From Henckelia pumila (lineage: Eukaryota; Streptophyta; Magnoliopsida; Lamiales; Gesneriaceae), in contig NC_133120.1 of NCBI RefSeq assembly GCF_033568475.1, forward strand, positions 80,762,151 through 80,826,150: 64,000 bases of DNA, read 5' to 3'. Every line of letters begins with the position of its first letter. The first letter of the stretch is position 1. The translations under genes were made by a program, and so were the position numbers. Positions 11,640 to 24,461 of this stretch are shown here, piece after piece. Under the pieces are notes generated by a model, which made no database searches, had not been told where the DNA came from, and saw only the letters and a list, made by a program, of their open reading frames with translations.

Positions 11640-13335
11640 TTACCTGTTTTTCTTGGCTTTGGCCAGCTTCTTTTTCTTCTTCTTCACCGCTTTTGGAACC
11701 TTATTCTTTCTTGCCTCCCTTTTCTCTTCTTTCACTTTCTTCTTGTTCTCTTTCCGAGCTGCTTTCCTGTCTAACGGGGTTGCCTCTGTATCACCACCTG
11801 AAGACGAACCCTCCTCTGAATCACTTGATTCAGTTTCCGATTCGGCCTCCAACAAGTCAGTTGCACAGGGGGTCGATGCAAGATTTTCCTTTACAACCTC
11901 CACATTTGAGTTTTGCTGCTCGTTTTCCGATATGGAAGAACTGGCGAGGGAAAGAGCTTTATTAAGACCTGTAATCGTCTGATAATACATATTTCTTGTG
12001 TCTTTCCCACTGATGATTTGTTGAACATCCTCCTCTGCGTTCTTCACATCATCCAAAGTCTTTGGAATGTATGACTATAAGGGAAAAGATAGATTTTGGA
12101 AAGTGTGTTTAAAATTAGTCATGAAGAAATTGATCCATTTCGAAGCTTTCAAACCTGCACGAATACAGAGTCAGCAATTTCTTCCTCCGCAGAGATTTTG
12201 TCACCTCTAGCCAAAATTTTTTGTTGCGCCTGCGAACGATTTGAAAATCTTAACAACGAATATTTCCCAAGTCATTAAAAGATGCGATTAGAATTTATGA
12301 TGACTCTGGGGATTACCCCATGTAAAACAATTTGTACCTCTTCAAGATAACTGTCCACGGAATCATCAGCTATAGTAGGATCCACTATAAAATCAAACAA
12401 TTCCCGAATTGTCATGACAGCTACCCCATTCTTCTTAAAGAAATCCTGCAGCCAAATGAGAAGGCAGATGTAAATTTTTTGCAAGAGGATACAAGAAAGG
12501 AAGAAGTAGAAGAAATACTTACGGAAACATGAACACAGTCCTCTCGAAGGAAATCAAGGGCATGGGGATGGTCAAGATCAACTGATTGAGAAACATCAAT
12601 TATGTACAAGTGGCCCTGCATTACACGAGAAGTTAATCACACAAAGTTCGTGATGTAATTCTTTCAAAACAGAAAATAAGTGCTTACCTCAAAATACAGT
12701 ATGTTATACTCGCTAAGATCTCCATGCACAAGCTTGCACTTTTGATACAATGTTCGCATCACCATGATCAGCTGCAACGCAACACAAAACAGAAAATAAT
12801 AATAAAAAAGGGATTCCAATTGGTATGGTTTCAAGAGAAGAGTTTTCAATACTGCAATATTGGATGCCCTCCCTCAAGGACCACGTGGACAACAAAAGTA
12901 GCATCATCTTATTTACGTTGTCTTAAAATATATAGTTATAGTTTTTGTTCCATGATACACTACAGAAAATAACACTATTTCAATGAGAAAAGAATTTTTC
13001 TTTTTTTAATCCAGAATCGAAGGTACAGCTACCATAAGCGCAAACCAAAAAATATTGAAAGTGGCATCCAACCACACCTCCATATAGCCTTCACGTAACC
13101 TGTCGAGAGATAAAGCAGCATCCTTGAGCCGAGGCGCAGCCCAACCTGCTGTGCCTGTCATTCAAAGAGATAACGTAAACCATTAAATCAAAATAAAGGT
13201 TTTCTCAATCATTAGCTGATATTTTGAGACAGGTGACAAATCACAACTTAAAAAATTTTCAGCTCATTTGCAGCTTGTGGGTATCCAAATTCAACGAAGT
13301 TGAGTTTCATTGGAAGAAAAAAAATTGACAAAGCT

Positions 13336-13371
<36 letters not shown>

Positions 13372-16181
13372 TGTTAACAAAACGATAGATTGATAGTACC
13401 TACCTATGAATTCCATGACCAGGACATGCAGCCTCAGAAGAATTGGAGCTGGACACCTAATTCCTGCTGCCCTTAGCCTTCAATTTATCATGACCATACA
13501 GAAAATTAAATAGGAACCATTAAACACAGGGTGGACATAGGAAACAAATACTAAAGGATGCATGGGAGAACAAATCCTATTCAAATCATTTAAACAAATT
13601 ATTTCAGTTTACTCTCTGTAACGGTCTAACTCAAGTATCTGGAAAAAAGTTATAAGGAAACACTTTTGCCTTGATAGGTTTTAAAGGATTCAATAATTGT
13701 TTGAACGGAACAAAGTACTTCCATGTGAAATTCTCAGTTTTATTTAACAACAAATTGGTTTACCTCATAAGATTTCTCATTTCTTTCTCAGCCCATGTTT
13801 TAACCATTTTTCTAGGATTGTGCTTGCAGTATCCATATCTGAACCTGTAATCACCTTGTACATATCGATCTCTATCCCTGTTTGTTAAAGCAGATAAAGA
13901 TGGATCATTCAGCATAGGTGCAGTGATAATTAAAAATGACCGCCACAAAATCTAGAACCACAAAACTCAAAAAATGAACATTAGCGATAAAACACAGCCA
14001 CTACTTAAATCCTCCAACAAAAAAAGGGAAAGACAACAGATTGGGAAGGCTAGAAGGATATTAACCGTATGAAGTTTGTTTATTTTCAAATAAAAAGGAT
14101 AAAAAAAAGCCATTATGTTTTGTTGTATCAGGCTAGGCCAATATTCAACATATTTGCATAAGAACATATCCCTTGAGCCAAGAAGACTAAATAAACAGAT
14201 TTTAATTTGAATATATGCAAGAATTTCCCAAAACCATCCTAGTCTAAGTTTACTAGATTCAGCAGCTACAATTCAGTAAAATACATCACAATATGAATGG
14301 TGGAGACGAAGAACAGGTTATCGAGCATACTTGAATACGAGAACTGAAGTTTTGTAAACCTTGATCGCCAGTTCTTGACCATCAGATTTTGTGGCATGAT
14401 AGACATTTGCCTGTTTAAAAGAAAGATAAAGCAGACCTAATTTAACACTGCTGTATCTGAAACAGATAATAAAAAGCTCAAGAAAGTATGAACTTCCCAG
14501 GTAACACGCAACTGGCAGAAAATCTTAAATAATTGGAGGAGAGACGACGCAAACTGGGGAATGTAAACATTCTAAAAATAAAACCACAAAACATACTTCT
14601 TTTCCAGTTGAAATGCAGCCGTTGATATCATGAAATACACCACGGTTCAGCATTTTGAATAAAACCATACGTGTTCTTGGGTCGATAGCCTGACAGCAAG
14701 GAGAGATTGGTAAGCAAAATAGAAGGATCCTAGACTGGTAGCACTTCAAAGCATAGCATCATGCAACTCAAAAACTTCTTCCAAAATAACAAGGATATTT
14801 ATGACCCAGACAAAGAACACAGAGATAAGAACTCTAGTTGCCATAAGCACATCCAAATTTGGTCCTGACATATAATTAACTGAAAAGGCATGAAATCTGA
14901 TTGGCAAGTCTCCTGCATCTGCAAGCCAATGCACTCACATACCATGTATCGAGGAAATGCGTCAAAGAATGTAATGATAAATTTGAACTATTTGTGGCAA
15001 AATCGTAATTACCGCGCCATCAATTTGATGGACGAATGTAGCAGCAGAAACATCATGATGTCAGGAGAGGACGAGAGACAGAGATCGCAAGCCAAGAATC
15101 AATTGCGGAGAAAAATATGGATGTTTTTTTTATCACATATCAAATGAAACAAAGAAAGATGTAAGGCTTCCATGAAAATTCAACTATGCAAAAGTTACCT
15201 GTTCAACAGTGGCACGGTCAGCTTTCTCAGTCGTCTTAGTCTTGCCAATGGCCATATCACGAACACTTTCACGAATTGCGGTTGTCACAGAATTTGACAT
15301 GCCAACTTTAAATCTACCTTCCCACTCCTGCATATATTAAATAGCCTGTAAGAAGCTATTCGGCACAATAACAGGTTAAACACTGTCAATCACAACATAT
15401 CTGATCAATGTCTCAGCAAGGAGGAATTCAAAAAATCGCATAGGTAGCTACCACATTTGACACTCCGCAATGGATCAAGCTGTTCAAAACTGTTGATAAA
15501 GTAATTGAACACCACCTTACTTGTAAAAAGCTTAAATCTTTTTTCATTGCTACAAGGACCTGAGCTAGGAATTGTGTGGAGTAGGGGACCAAACTTTCGG
15601 GGCTGAAACTAACTATATTTTATATATAAAATTAAGAAAATAAATTCAAATCCATTTCTATTGCCCCTTAGCCCCATGTTGAGTCCCACTGACTACCACT
15701 ACAATTTTTTTAAAAACAAATAGTCTAATCACTTGATGTCTAGAGAATAGCTCATGATTCAAGACACCACAAAATACATTCCAGAAATTCAAAAACCAAG
15801 GAGCAAACACCAAAAAATTCAGGAAAAATCCAGTCTTTTAACCTAAACGACAAAACTCACAAACATCATTAAACAAATCATTGGTACCTCCAAAGGTGAC
15901 GCCCTGATATGACTCGAAAGTTTCTGGGATTTATTGGATACAGGCTGGAGCGACGAGGTATTAGGCCGGGAATGGAGCCCCCCATGAGCATTGGGCCGCC
16001 TTGTATGTAGCAGACTGAACGAACCGTCAAGCGTCCCACCTTCCGCATCACCAATCGAATCCAAGTAATCCAATGCCTCCCCAATTTCTGAGTCCGATGA
16101 AAGCGAAAACTCCTCTTCTTCCTCGTATTCCTTCCCTTCTTGCTCGTATTCATCTTCCTTCTGCACTAATGGGATTGGCAT
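11640..16181 (-). CDS. RIO1: Serine/threonine-protein kinase RIO1
   Basis: Twelve exons read on the minus strand: 16181-15888, 15327-15199, 14689-14597, 14410-14331, 13877-13764, 13477-13404, 13154-13078, 12771-12688, 12615-12523, 12445-12338, 12229-12155, 12074-11640. All introns are GT-AG, all joins keep frame, and the product is 551 aa, close to the usual plant RIO1 length. The N-terminus is acidic. The RIO-type nucleotide loop STGKEANVYHA spans residues 168-178 across an intron, the ATP lysine is about K189, the catalytic HGDLSEYN is at 303-310 and the metal-binding Asp in IIDVSQSV is about 322. The C-terminus is acidic/serine-rich, then strongly lysine-rich (KKKKKK). RIO1 is an atypical kinase/ATPase needed for the last steps of 40S ribosome maturation in the cytoplasm. 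No break is seen. Its upstream region is interrupted by a Copia element, and its 5' end is copied three times at 24-38 kb. Confidence 0.95.
13339..13369. repeat. (AT)n microsatellite in a RIO1 intron
   Basis: About 15 AT units inside the intron between exons 6 and 7 of RIO1. Confidence 0.85.
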
Positions 16182-16389
16182 CTTCGCACCGTGAGGATTA
16201 ACAGTTCAACACTAGTTTTCTTGAAGTTAGGGGCGCGAACAAAGTTGAGGTTTCACGGTTGCACAGAAACCAGGCTTCGACGAAGGCCCATGCTATGAAG
16301 GAAAAATGGGGAAAAGGGAGTGGATTCTGATTTATTTAGGGATTGATCTCTTTATTTATCATTTTGTTCATAACTATTATTATATATTT

Positions 16390-16677
16390 TGTTGTGAAAA
16401 AGTAAAAATTTACGTAAAAAGTAAATACTTTAAAACTCAAAATATATCAAACTCTATACTTTATAATATTTTTCTCTCAACTCAATTTGTGTTTTTCATC
16501 ACAAATGAAGACCTATTTATAGATCCACATTTGAGATTAGTCTAAAAATGAATACATCATCATCTACATCATCACACACTAATTTTCCATATTTTACAAC
16601 TCAATATTCAACATTCAACATTCAATATTCAATATTCAACATAATAATAATAATATATTTTTCAACACTCCCCTTTG
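16390..16677 (-). repeat. Copia 3' LTR
   Basis: 288 bp, TG...CA in both readings. On the minus strand it carries the TATA-like word CTATAAATAGG (about 16512-16522), pointing toward RIO1. Its outer end is 208 bp from the RIO1 start codon. Confidence 0.9.
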
Positions 16678-16852
16678 TGATGATGATCGTGATATGATGA
16701 CCGTCTTCATTACGTGTTTTATACTGCCTCGTTAAAAACCTTACTAGGAAAAACCCAGTGGGATAAAAACCATAGTAAAGAAAAAAGAGTGCAGCCACAT
16801 AAACTCCCCCTCATGTTAACATGAGTGATTCTTCACATATTCCGTAGATTGC

Positions 16853-18477
16853 TCATCCCAATATTATATATATGATTTCTAAATATTGACGTAGGAAGTG
16901 CCTTTGTGAAGAGATCTGATGAGTTCTCACTTGATTGAATGTAACAGATATCAATATCTTTATTCTTCTCAAGCTCTTGAGTGTAGGCAAAGAATTTTGG
17001 GGGATATGTTTGGTTCTGTCACTTTTTATGTATCCTTCTTTCATTTGAGCAATACATGCAGCATTATCTTCATACAGCGTCACAGGCTTCTTGTCTACTG
17101 ATAATCCACAAGAAATTTGGATATGTTGTGTCATTGATTTTAGCCAAACACATTCACGGCTTGCTTCATGTAGCGCAATAATCTCAGCGTGATTTGATGA
17201 AGTTGTTACGAGTGTTTGTTTCTGTGAACGCCAAGAAATTGCGGTACCTCCACGAGTAAATACATATCCGATTTGGGAACGTGCCTTATATGGATCAGAT
17301 AAATATCCAGCATCAGCATAACCAATGATACTTTGATTGATGTCTTTTGAGTACAAAAGTACCAAATCTGTCGTTCCTCGTAGATAACGAAATATATGTT
17401 TAATTCTGTTCCAGTGCCTCTTTGTTGGATATGAACTGAATCTTGCCAATAAATTTACAGCAAAAGATATATCAGGTCTAGTGCAATTTGCAAGATACAT
17501 AAGGGCACCAATGACACTTAGATATGGTACTTCTGGACCAAAAATAACTTCATCATCTTCACATGGATGGAATGGATCCTTTTCTATGTTTAATGATTTT
17601 ACAACCATTGGAGTACTTAATGGATTTGATTTATCCATATTAAAACGTTTAAGGATCTTTTCGGTATAATTTTCCTGGTGAACAAAAATTTCACATTCTT
17701 TTTATTCGATTTGCAAACCCAGACAGTACTTGGTTTTTCCAAGATCCTTCATTTCGAATTCTTCCTTCAAGTACATCATAACTTCTTGAATTTCTTTATT
17801 CGTTCCAATGATTTTAAATCATCAACATATACAACAATAATTATACATCCGGATGTTGTTTTCTTGATGAAAACATAAGGGCATATTGGATCATTTACAT
17901 ATCCCTTTTTCATCAAGTGCTCACTTAGCCAATTATATCACATTCGGCCGGATTGCTTCAACCCATATAATGATCTTTGCAATTTTACAGAATAAAATTC
18001 TCTGGGTTTTGAACTTTATGCTTCAGACATCTTAAATCATTCAGGGATTTTCATGTATATATCACTATCAAGTGATCCGTATAAGTAAGCTGTAGCAACA
18101 TCCATAAGACACATTTCCAAATTTTCAGACATGACCAAACTAATCAAATATCAAAACGTAATTGCATCCATAACAGGAGAATACGTTTCTTTATAATCAA
18201 TTTCAGGCCTTTGAGAAAAACCTTGTGCAACAAGTCTAGCTTTATATCTTGCTATTTTATTTTTCTCATTTCGCTTTCGAATAAAAATCCATCTGTATAC
18301 AACAGGTTTTACACCTTTAGGTGTGAGGACTATAGGTCCAAAAACATTACGTTTATTTAGCGAATCCAATTCAACCTGGATGACATCTTTCCATTTGGTC
18401 CAATCATGACGAGTTTTACATTTACCAAAAGATTTTGGTTCATGATCCTCATTTTTATTTATGATGTCACATACCAC
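16853..18477 (-). pseudogene. Copia reverse transcriptase and RNase H remnant
   Basis: Pieces in several frames. 18477-18151 is the start of RT (KWKDVIQVELDSLNKRNVF, then YKARLVAQGFSQ). Broken middle pieces follow. 17638-16853 holds the RT thumb (PYLSVIGALMYLANCTRPDI) and Copia RNase H (SWRSQKQTLVTTSSNHAE, LYEDNAACIAQ, DRTKHI). Stops and shifts interrupt the frame between about 18150 and 17640. The family is certain from these motifs; the gene is dead. Confidence 0.88.
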
Positions 18478-19109
18478 AATATAAGAAAATATCTCATCAA
18501 TATCTTCTATATCTTTTCGATTCCATATTTTCCAGTATTAATATAATTGATAGAGATTTCACGATTCTCGTCAGCTTGTGGTTCTGACATAATATTTTCA
18601 TCATCAGGTGTTTCTTTTGGAACACCATTTTCTATTTTATGATCATCATGTTTCTCTATGCCTTTTCTTTTTCCGAGGATTTTTATCCTTGGAACCGACT
18701 GGTCTTCCAAGCGTTTTATGGCATCATGAGTGTCTTCAATTTGTTTCTTTGGAATTTCACTTCGAGCAGGGGCATTTACAACATGTATATATGATTTTGT
18801 TACCCCTTTTATGTCTGCAAATGCATCTGGCATTTGATTTGCAATTCTTTGCAAGTGCACAATTTGTTGTACATCTTTCTCACATTGTTTGGCCTTTGGA
18901 TCCAAATGTAATAATGATGGTACATACCATGTGATTTCCTTTTAGATGTGTTTTTTTTCTCCCCCTAACATTGGGAAGATTTTTTCATTAAAATGACAAT
19001 CAGCAAAGCGTGCCGTAAACACATCGCCTGTCTGAGGCTCAAGATATCGAATGATTGATGGGCTATCATAACCGATATAAATACCGATTTTTCTTTGAGG
19101 ACCCATTTT

Positions 19110-19834
19110 TTATCGTTGAGGTGGTGCAATAGGCATATACACCATACATCCAAAAATTCTCAGATGAGAAATATTTGATTCTTTACCAAATTCAAGTTGC
19201 AATGGGGAGAATTTATGATATGCACTTGGTCTGATGCGAATTAATGTCGCAGCATGTAAAATTGCATGTCTCCATATAGAAATAGAGAGTTTTGTTATCA
19301 TAATCATTGGTCTAGCAATCAGTTGTAGACGTTTAATCAATGATTCAGCTAATCCATTATGTGTATGAACATGAGAAACATGATGTTCAATAGTAATTCC
19401 CATTGACATACAATAGTCATTGAAAGTTTGGGAAGTAAATTCTCCAGCATTATAAAGTTTTATTTTCTTGATTGTATAATCAGAAAATTGATTTCGCAAT
19501 TTTATTATTTGAGCCATTAATCTTGAAAATGTCACATTCCGAGTTGACAATAAGCATACATGTGACCATCTGCTGGAGGCATCGATCAATACCGTAAAAT
19601 ATCGAAATGGTCCCATGATGGATGAATTGGCCCACAAATATCACCCTGAATACGTTCAAAAAATATGGGTGATTCTGTTTGGACTTTAGCTGGCGATGGT
19701 CTTATAATAAGTTTTCCAAGAGAACATGCTTTACATTGAAACTTATTATTCTGAAAGATCTTCTGTTCTTTCAATGGATGACCATGTGTATTTTCAATAA
19801 TTTTTCGCATCATTATTGAACCAGGATGTCCCAA
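19110..19834 (-). pseudogene. Copia integrase remnant with lost catalytic Asp
   Basis: Two overlapping frames carry the pre-integrase zinc-binding part (KCKACSLGKL) and the core (GDICGPI, DASSRWSHV, NAGEFTSQTFNDYC, HNGLAES). In Copia integrases the second catalytic Asp sits in a LDNxGEF motif. Here the position reads LYNAGEF, so the Asp is Tyr. The first Asp and the Glu remain. A shift near 19600 separates the two pieces. Not functional. Confidence 0.88.
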
Positions 19835-19896
19835 TCGATCATGTCAATTGGTTAATATTGAAGAACTATTAACCACCATATTTGATTCGATTGGCC

Positions 19897-20351
19897 TTAT
19901 ATGTGTATAATGCAATTCAGTATGGAGCATTGATAAATTTTCAACCACATATTTCTTTCCTGATCTATATGTGCTAAAACACATATATTCTGATTTCCAT
20001 CAGTTATCATCTCAGTATCATATCCATGAGAATATATGTCATTAAAACTCAACAAATTTCTTTTCGATTGTGGTGAATATAAAACATCATTTATCAAAAA
20101 TTTTGTATCAATTGGTAACAAAAATTGTGCTTTACCACAACCTTCAATCAAGCCTACAGGACCTGATATTATATTCACCATTGCTTTTGTTGATTTTATT
20201 TCCAAGAAATATCTTTCATCTCGCAGAATAGTGTGCGTTGTACCACTATCCGGTATGCAAATTTCCATGATATTATTTCCTTGTTTAGCTTTGCTCATAC
20301 CGTTTTTCATTTTGAACTTCAAAAGAAATTATGCGATAAATAAAATCAAGG

Positions 20352-20387
<36 letters not shown>

Positions 20388-20670
20388 AAATATAGCATGT
20401 TTCATAAGAATGCATGAAAAATATAGCATGTTACATTCTAGTCCCACCAATATATTAATCAATGTTCCGAAATCATTTGAAAAATCGGCAGCATTGAAAT
20501 AAGTTGAACCACTTAAATGGTTACTGTTTTAAACAAAATTGGTCTCTTTTTCTTTCCCCTTTATCAATATTTTAAAGAGCTTACATAAGTGCTCTGGAGT
20601 ACGTGACCAATGTCTTGGAGTGCCACATTTATAACAAGCACTCTCATATCTTTTTGAGTGTTTTTTTATT
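19897..20670 (-). pseudogene. Copia protease and gag zinc-knuckle remnant
   Basis: 20322-19897 contains the aspartic protease signature CIPDSGTTHTI and the region after it (VLYSPQSKRNLLSF). Upstream, near 20650-20590, a CCHC-like knuckle reads CYKCGTPRHWSRT with the last Cys missing. Most of gag is not recognisable, so the element probably lost part of it. An (AT)n tract lies at about 20357-20384 between them. Confidence 0.75.
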
Positions 20671-21793
20671 TTCACTCATATTTTCATGTTGCCTTTTTGG
20701 GTGGTTCGTGACGTTCTTTTGAGATCAGTTATTGAAGTAACTATCTCGATTATTTTTATATTTACGGCCGTAATCACGACCGCGATCATTTCTACGTCCA
20801 CGTTCATGACCACATCCTCAACCTCGACCAAAATCTAGTTTATGTCTTTGATTTTGGTTTTTATTTTTACTTACGACATTTGCTTTTGGAAATGACGTAG
20901 ATACATTGGGTCGGGATTGATGATTTCTCATTAACAACTCTTTGTTCTTTTCTAGTGATATCGAGAGCAACGAATTTAAGCTTTGTCAAATTTGACATAG
21001 TTGTACTAGAAAAATAACAATGCATTTTATAAGTTAATTTTTATTAGTATGACAATACAAAATAATGGAATAACGAAGATTACAAGTTCGTGTACAAATA
21101 GAAAAAAAGTATGTAGTGGAAAAAATCGCTGGTGAGTACAAGACTCGTGAGCATGATGATCATAATCGTTATGAAAAATAGCCTTAGAAATGTCATCATC
21201 TTCGAAAAATCGAGGAGAAATTATTTTGAGAGAAAGAGTGAATTTGGTGTGATTGAAAATGAGTTTGAGTGAACATATTTATAGGGCAAAAACTAGCCGT
21301 TTGTTACCGTTGGGGTAAGAAAAAATCGAGTATGTGTTGAATAAAAATTCGTGATAATCATGTGATACATATAATGATAATCATAGTTAAATATACGCAA
21401 TAAAATATATATCATATCACGTTATTATAAGGTCAGTGTCCTAGACATATAATAACATGAAATTATATATTGATATAGTTAGTATATATACATAATAAAT
21501 ATATATCATATCACGTTATTGTTTAAAAACCTTAGAGGCTTTTATACTTGTCGTATCCCTTACTGGGAGTGTGGGATGTCGTCTTAACATCCTCCCAGGA
21601 TTTATAACAAGTTTTTTTAAAAAACTAATTTTTTTTTTTGATCATTTCTGATAATAACATGATATTATATATTAAATATATACACAACAAATAAATAAAC
21701 AATAAAATAAATATTCTTACTTTTGTTACCTTTTTCTTGTGTTTTGGAGCTTGGGAAAATATGGAGGACTTTTAGAGCTTCGTGCTGATAACG

Positions 21794-22077
21794 TGTTGTG
21801 AAAAAGTAAAAATTTATGGTAAAAACTAAAAACTCTAAAACTCAAAATATATATCAAACCAAACACTTATAAAATCTTCTCTCTAAACTTAATTTGTGTT
21901 TTTCATCACAAATGAAGACCTATTTATAGATCCACATTTGAGATTAGTCCAAAAATTAATACATCATCATCTACATCATCACACACTAATTTTCTACATT
22001 TTACAACTCAATATTCAACATTCAACATTCAATATTCAACATAATAATAATAATATATTTTTCAACATATTTAACAT
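21794..22077 (-). repeat. Copia 5' LTR
   Basis: 284 bp, the partner of 16390-16677. The primer-binding region just inside (minus strand CGTTATCAGCACGAAGCTC) is not the usual full iMet site but resembles the ATCAGCACGA type seen beside some plant Copia LTRs; the exact tRNA was not identified. Confidence 0.88.
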
Positions 22078-22137
22078 ATTTTTTTAATTTTAAATTATTC
22101 TCTTGTTATTTTTCTTTCTTTAGCTTTTTTTTTTTTC

Positions 22138-22670
22138 CCTCAATTGGGGTCTGACCAAGCATATATTTGGGTCAAACCAAAATTTGTCGAACCCAACACA
22201 AGTTTTTGGGTCTGACCAAGCACATGTTTGGGTCTGACTAAAATTTGTCAAACCCAAACACAAGTGCTTGGGTTTGTCGTGTTTAGTCTCACCAAAATTT
22301 GTTAAACCCAAACACAAATGTTTGAGTTTGACCAAAATTTGTCAGATCCAAACCTGGGCCACAAGTGTTTGGGTTTGACCAAAATTTGCCAAAAAATATC
22401 CATGATCTATCCAAGATAATTTTGGGTCTACTATGGTCTAACATGGTCTACTATGGTCTAACCCCACGTTAGATCATAGTAGACACTAGGTAGACCGTGT
22501 TAGACCATCGCAAACCCAAAATCGTGAAGAGTTCTGGGTCTACCATGGCCTATCCAGTTCATGCCAAACCATAGCAGACCCAAAATTGTGAAGAGTTCTG
22601 GGTCTGCCATGGTCTACCCAGCTCCAGAATTCTTTTGGGCAGACCATGGTCTACCCAAAAATCCTGCCGT
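22138..22670. repeat. GGGTCTGACC / TGGTCTACC degenerate repeat tract
   Basis: The first half repeats words such as GGGTTTGACCAAAATTTGTC and AAACCCAAACACAAGTGTTT. The second half repeats GGGTCTACCATGGTCTA with inverted copies (GTCTACTATGGTCT and AGATCATAGTAGAC). Repeats run in both directions, so it could form several hairpins. No coding sense. Confidence 0.7.
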
Positions 22671-23005
22671 ACAGATCCCATCCAACCTATTTCAACATAT
22701 TTTTTTTTATCAACGCTTGCTAAATGAAAAAAAAAACGATTTGGATATTAAATTAATGCTTGCATTCAACTGATTCAAAAATTTAATATCGGAGCAACTC
22801 GGTGAAAGAAGATGAAGAAGATGAAAGCTTTTTCTTGCAGAAAAAAAACAAATTAGGTTTTGTTAATTAGTTTAACTAATTAATATTATATTTATTTTAA
22901 GTTAAATGGGTTAACTCCTTCCTTTTTAAAAAAAATAGTCAAAGTCATTTTTTTAAATAACTTATAAACTAATCCTATTTTTTTAACCAACCCGATACAA
23001 TGAAG
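22671..23005. other. AT-rich spacer before the tandem array
   Basis: No gene or known element recognised; long A and T runs. It ends at the ATGAAG word where array unit 1 begins. Confidence 0.5.
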
Positions 23006-23183
23006 TTACAGGTTGCGAACGGTTTGAAATTTTGATGTTATATTTGGATTCGAATTCTACCGGATCTTTAAAATAATAATAATAGTGTGAACCTCAACTT
23101 TTGCCAAAGGCAAAACAAACCTAAAACCTATTTTCTCTTTGATTCAATTTCCAAGTAAGTTTATTCTAGCCACAAATTCCCAA

Positions 23184-24461
23184 ATTTTTTTTTTAAAGGA
23201 AGATCTTTTATTTATTAATTAATATAAATGTCCTTAATTACAAGATCAATCATTCAAAACGAAAAACTCCCAAATTCTCAATCAAAAGGGGTAGGGGAGG
23301 GAAAAGCAAAGGAGGCGAGCGAGTGAGCAACTCGATTTGCCGATCGACAAATATGATTCAATTGGTTGAACATCTAGTCTCAACAAATCCTTGATATTAG
23401 TTGCCAAAACTCCAACATAGTTTTGGTTCTCCTCTAGCGTCGTGAATGCTTGCACAGATAAAAAAGAGTCTGAATTGATATAACTCACCCTAATATTGTG
23501 TGTACGTGTGATCAATAAACCTTCTAGGATCGCTGAAAGTTTGGCACCAATAATTGATTGAAGTTTTTCAATTTTTTCCCCAAATGAAATCAGAGGTTGG
23601 CCTTCATGGTTTCTAACCACCCCCCAATTGCATAACAATTATTACTCTCAAAATGAGCAGCATCTACATCCAAATGTAACTCATTATGAGGAGGAGCTAT
23701 CCAGGTTTTCGAAGAAGAACACGTTGCAGTATCAGGAATAATCTTAAGTTATTGGTGTGCAGTTGTAAACTCAACCAAAAACCTACCACTCCAATCTACA
23801 TTAGGAATGGCCCTACCATATTCTTTATTATGGAGCAACTTTTGTCTTTCACTCCAAACAGCCCACGATCTCACCACAAAAGATTCAAAATCAGATTTCT
23901 GTAAGCTTTCTTTCATCCAAAGAAATAAATCCAATACCTCCAACCCTTGAACCTGTTTCAGTAGGGCCCAAAATAATTTTTCCTTCCAACAAGATTTAAT
24001 GACATGACAGAAGAATAAAGCATGGCAAGTGGTATCTCTTCGAGAATGACAAAGAGGACAAACTCCTTGAACTGGTACATGATGAGACAACAAGTTGGCT
24101 TCTGTAGGGATAATGTTGTGTATTACTCTCCACAAGAATATGAGAATTTTTGGTTGAATGCACAATGTCCATAGAAATTTCAACCAACCTTTTATACTAG
24201 CTTCTGAGTTATGATCTGGTGGTTCATAGAAGCCAATCTCCAACTTGTGTCCTTCTCGCACCGAATAAATACCCTTTGAATCGGTGCTCCAGAATCTGTG
24301 GTCTTCCCTGCTAACATTGGATAACGGGATCCCAAGAATGTTTGGAACTATATATGGAGGAATAATTGTCTGATCAGCTGCTCATTCCATATGTCATTGT
24401 CTATAAGAGAGCTTACATTAGGAAACTGTACCTAGGTTTTGTTGCGAGGTGGGCGTTCGCC
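23184..24461 (-). mobile_element. LINE 3' fragment, copy 1 (zf-RVT and RNase H-like)
   Basis: On the minus strand the fragment starts inside the RT C-terminal region and carries the zinc-binding domain (CPLCHSRRDTTCHALFFCH). An RNase H-like domain follows (GVVRNHEGQPLISF), and it ends in a poly(A) run seen as T's at about 23184-23194. These are hallmarks of a 5'-truncated plant L1-type LINE. The frame is broken in places. Confidence 0.82.

Larger units (their letters stand above)
16390..22077 (-). mobile_element. Ty1/Copia LTR retrotransposon, decayed
   Basis: Two LTRs begin TGTTGTG and end CAACA on the plus strand and are flanked by the same 5-bp duplication TATTT (16385-16389 and 22078-22082). 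The element reads on the minus strand, so the right LTR is the 5' one. A purine tract ACAAAGGGGAG lies directly inside the 3' LTR. The domain order gag knuckle, protease, integrase, RT, RNase H is that of Copia. All ORFs are broken and the LTRs differ by roughly ten per cent by eye, so it is an older insertion that cannot move by itself. It inserted about 0.2 kb upstream of the RIO1 start codon in the same orientation. Confidence 0.92.
16301..22999. other. DNA inserted into the RIO1 5' flank (Copia nested within)
   Basis: RIO1 upstream DNA matches the array copies up to ATGAAG (16295-16300). The array-type sequence resumes after a second ATGAAG (23000-23005). Removing the Copia element leaves about 1.0 kb (16301-16389 plus 22083-22999) that the array copies lack. 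The repeated ATGAAG may be part of a target duplication (longer flanks CTATGAAG and CAATGAAG). No terminal inverted repeats were seen, so the nature of the insert is open. It contains the repeat tract at 22138-22670. Confidence 0.45.
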
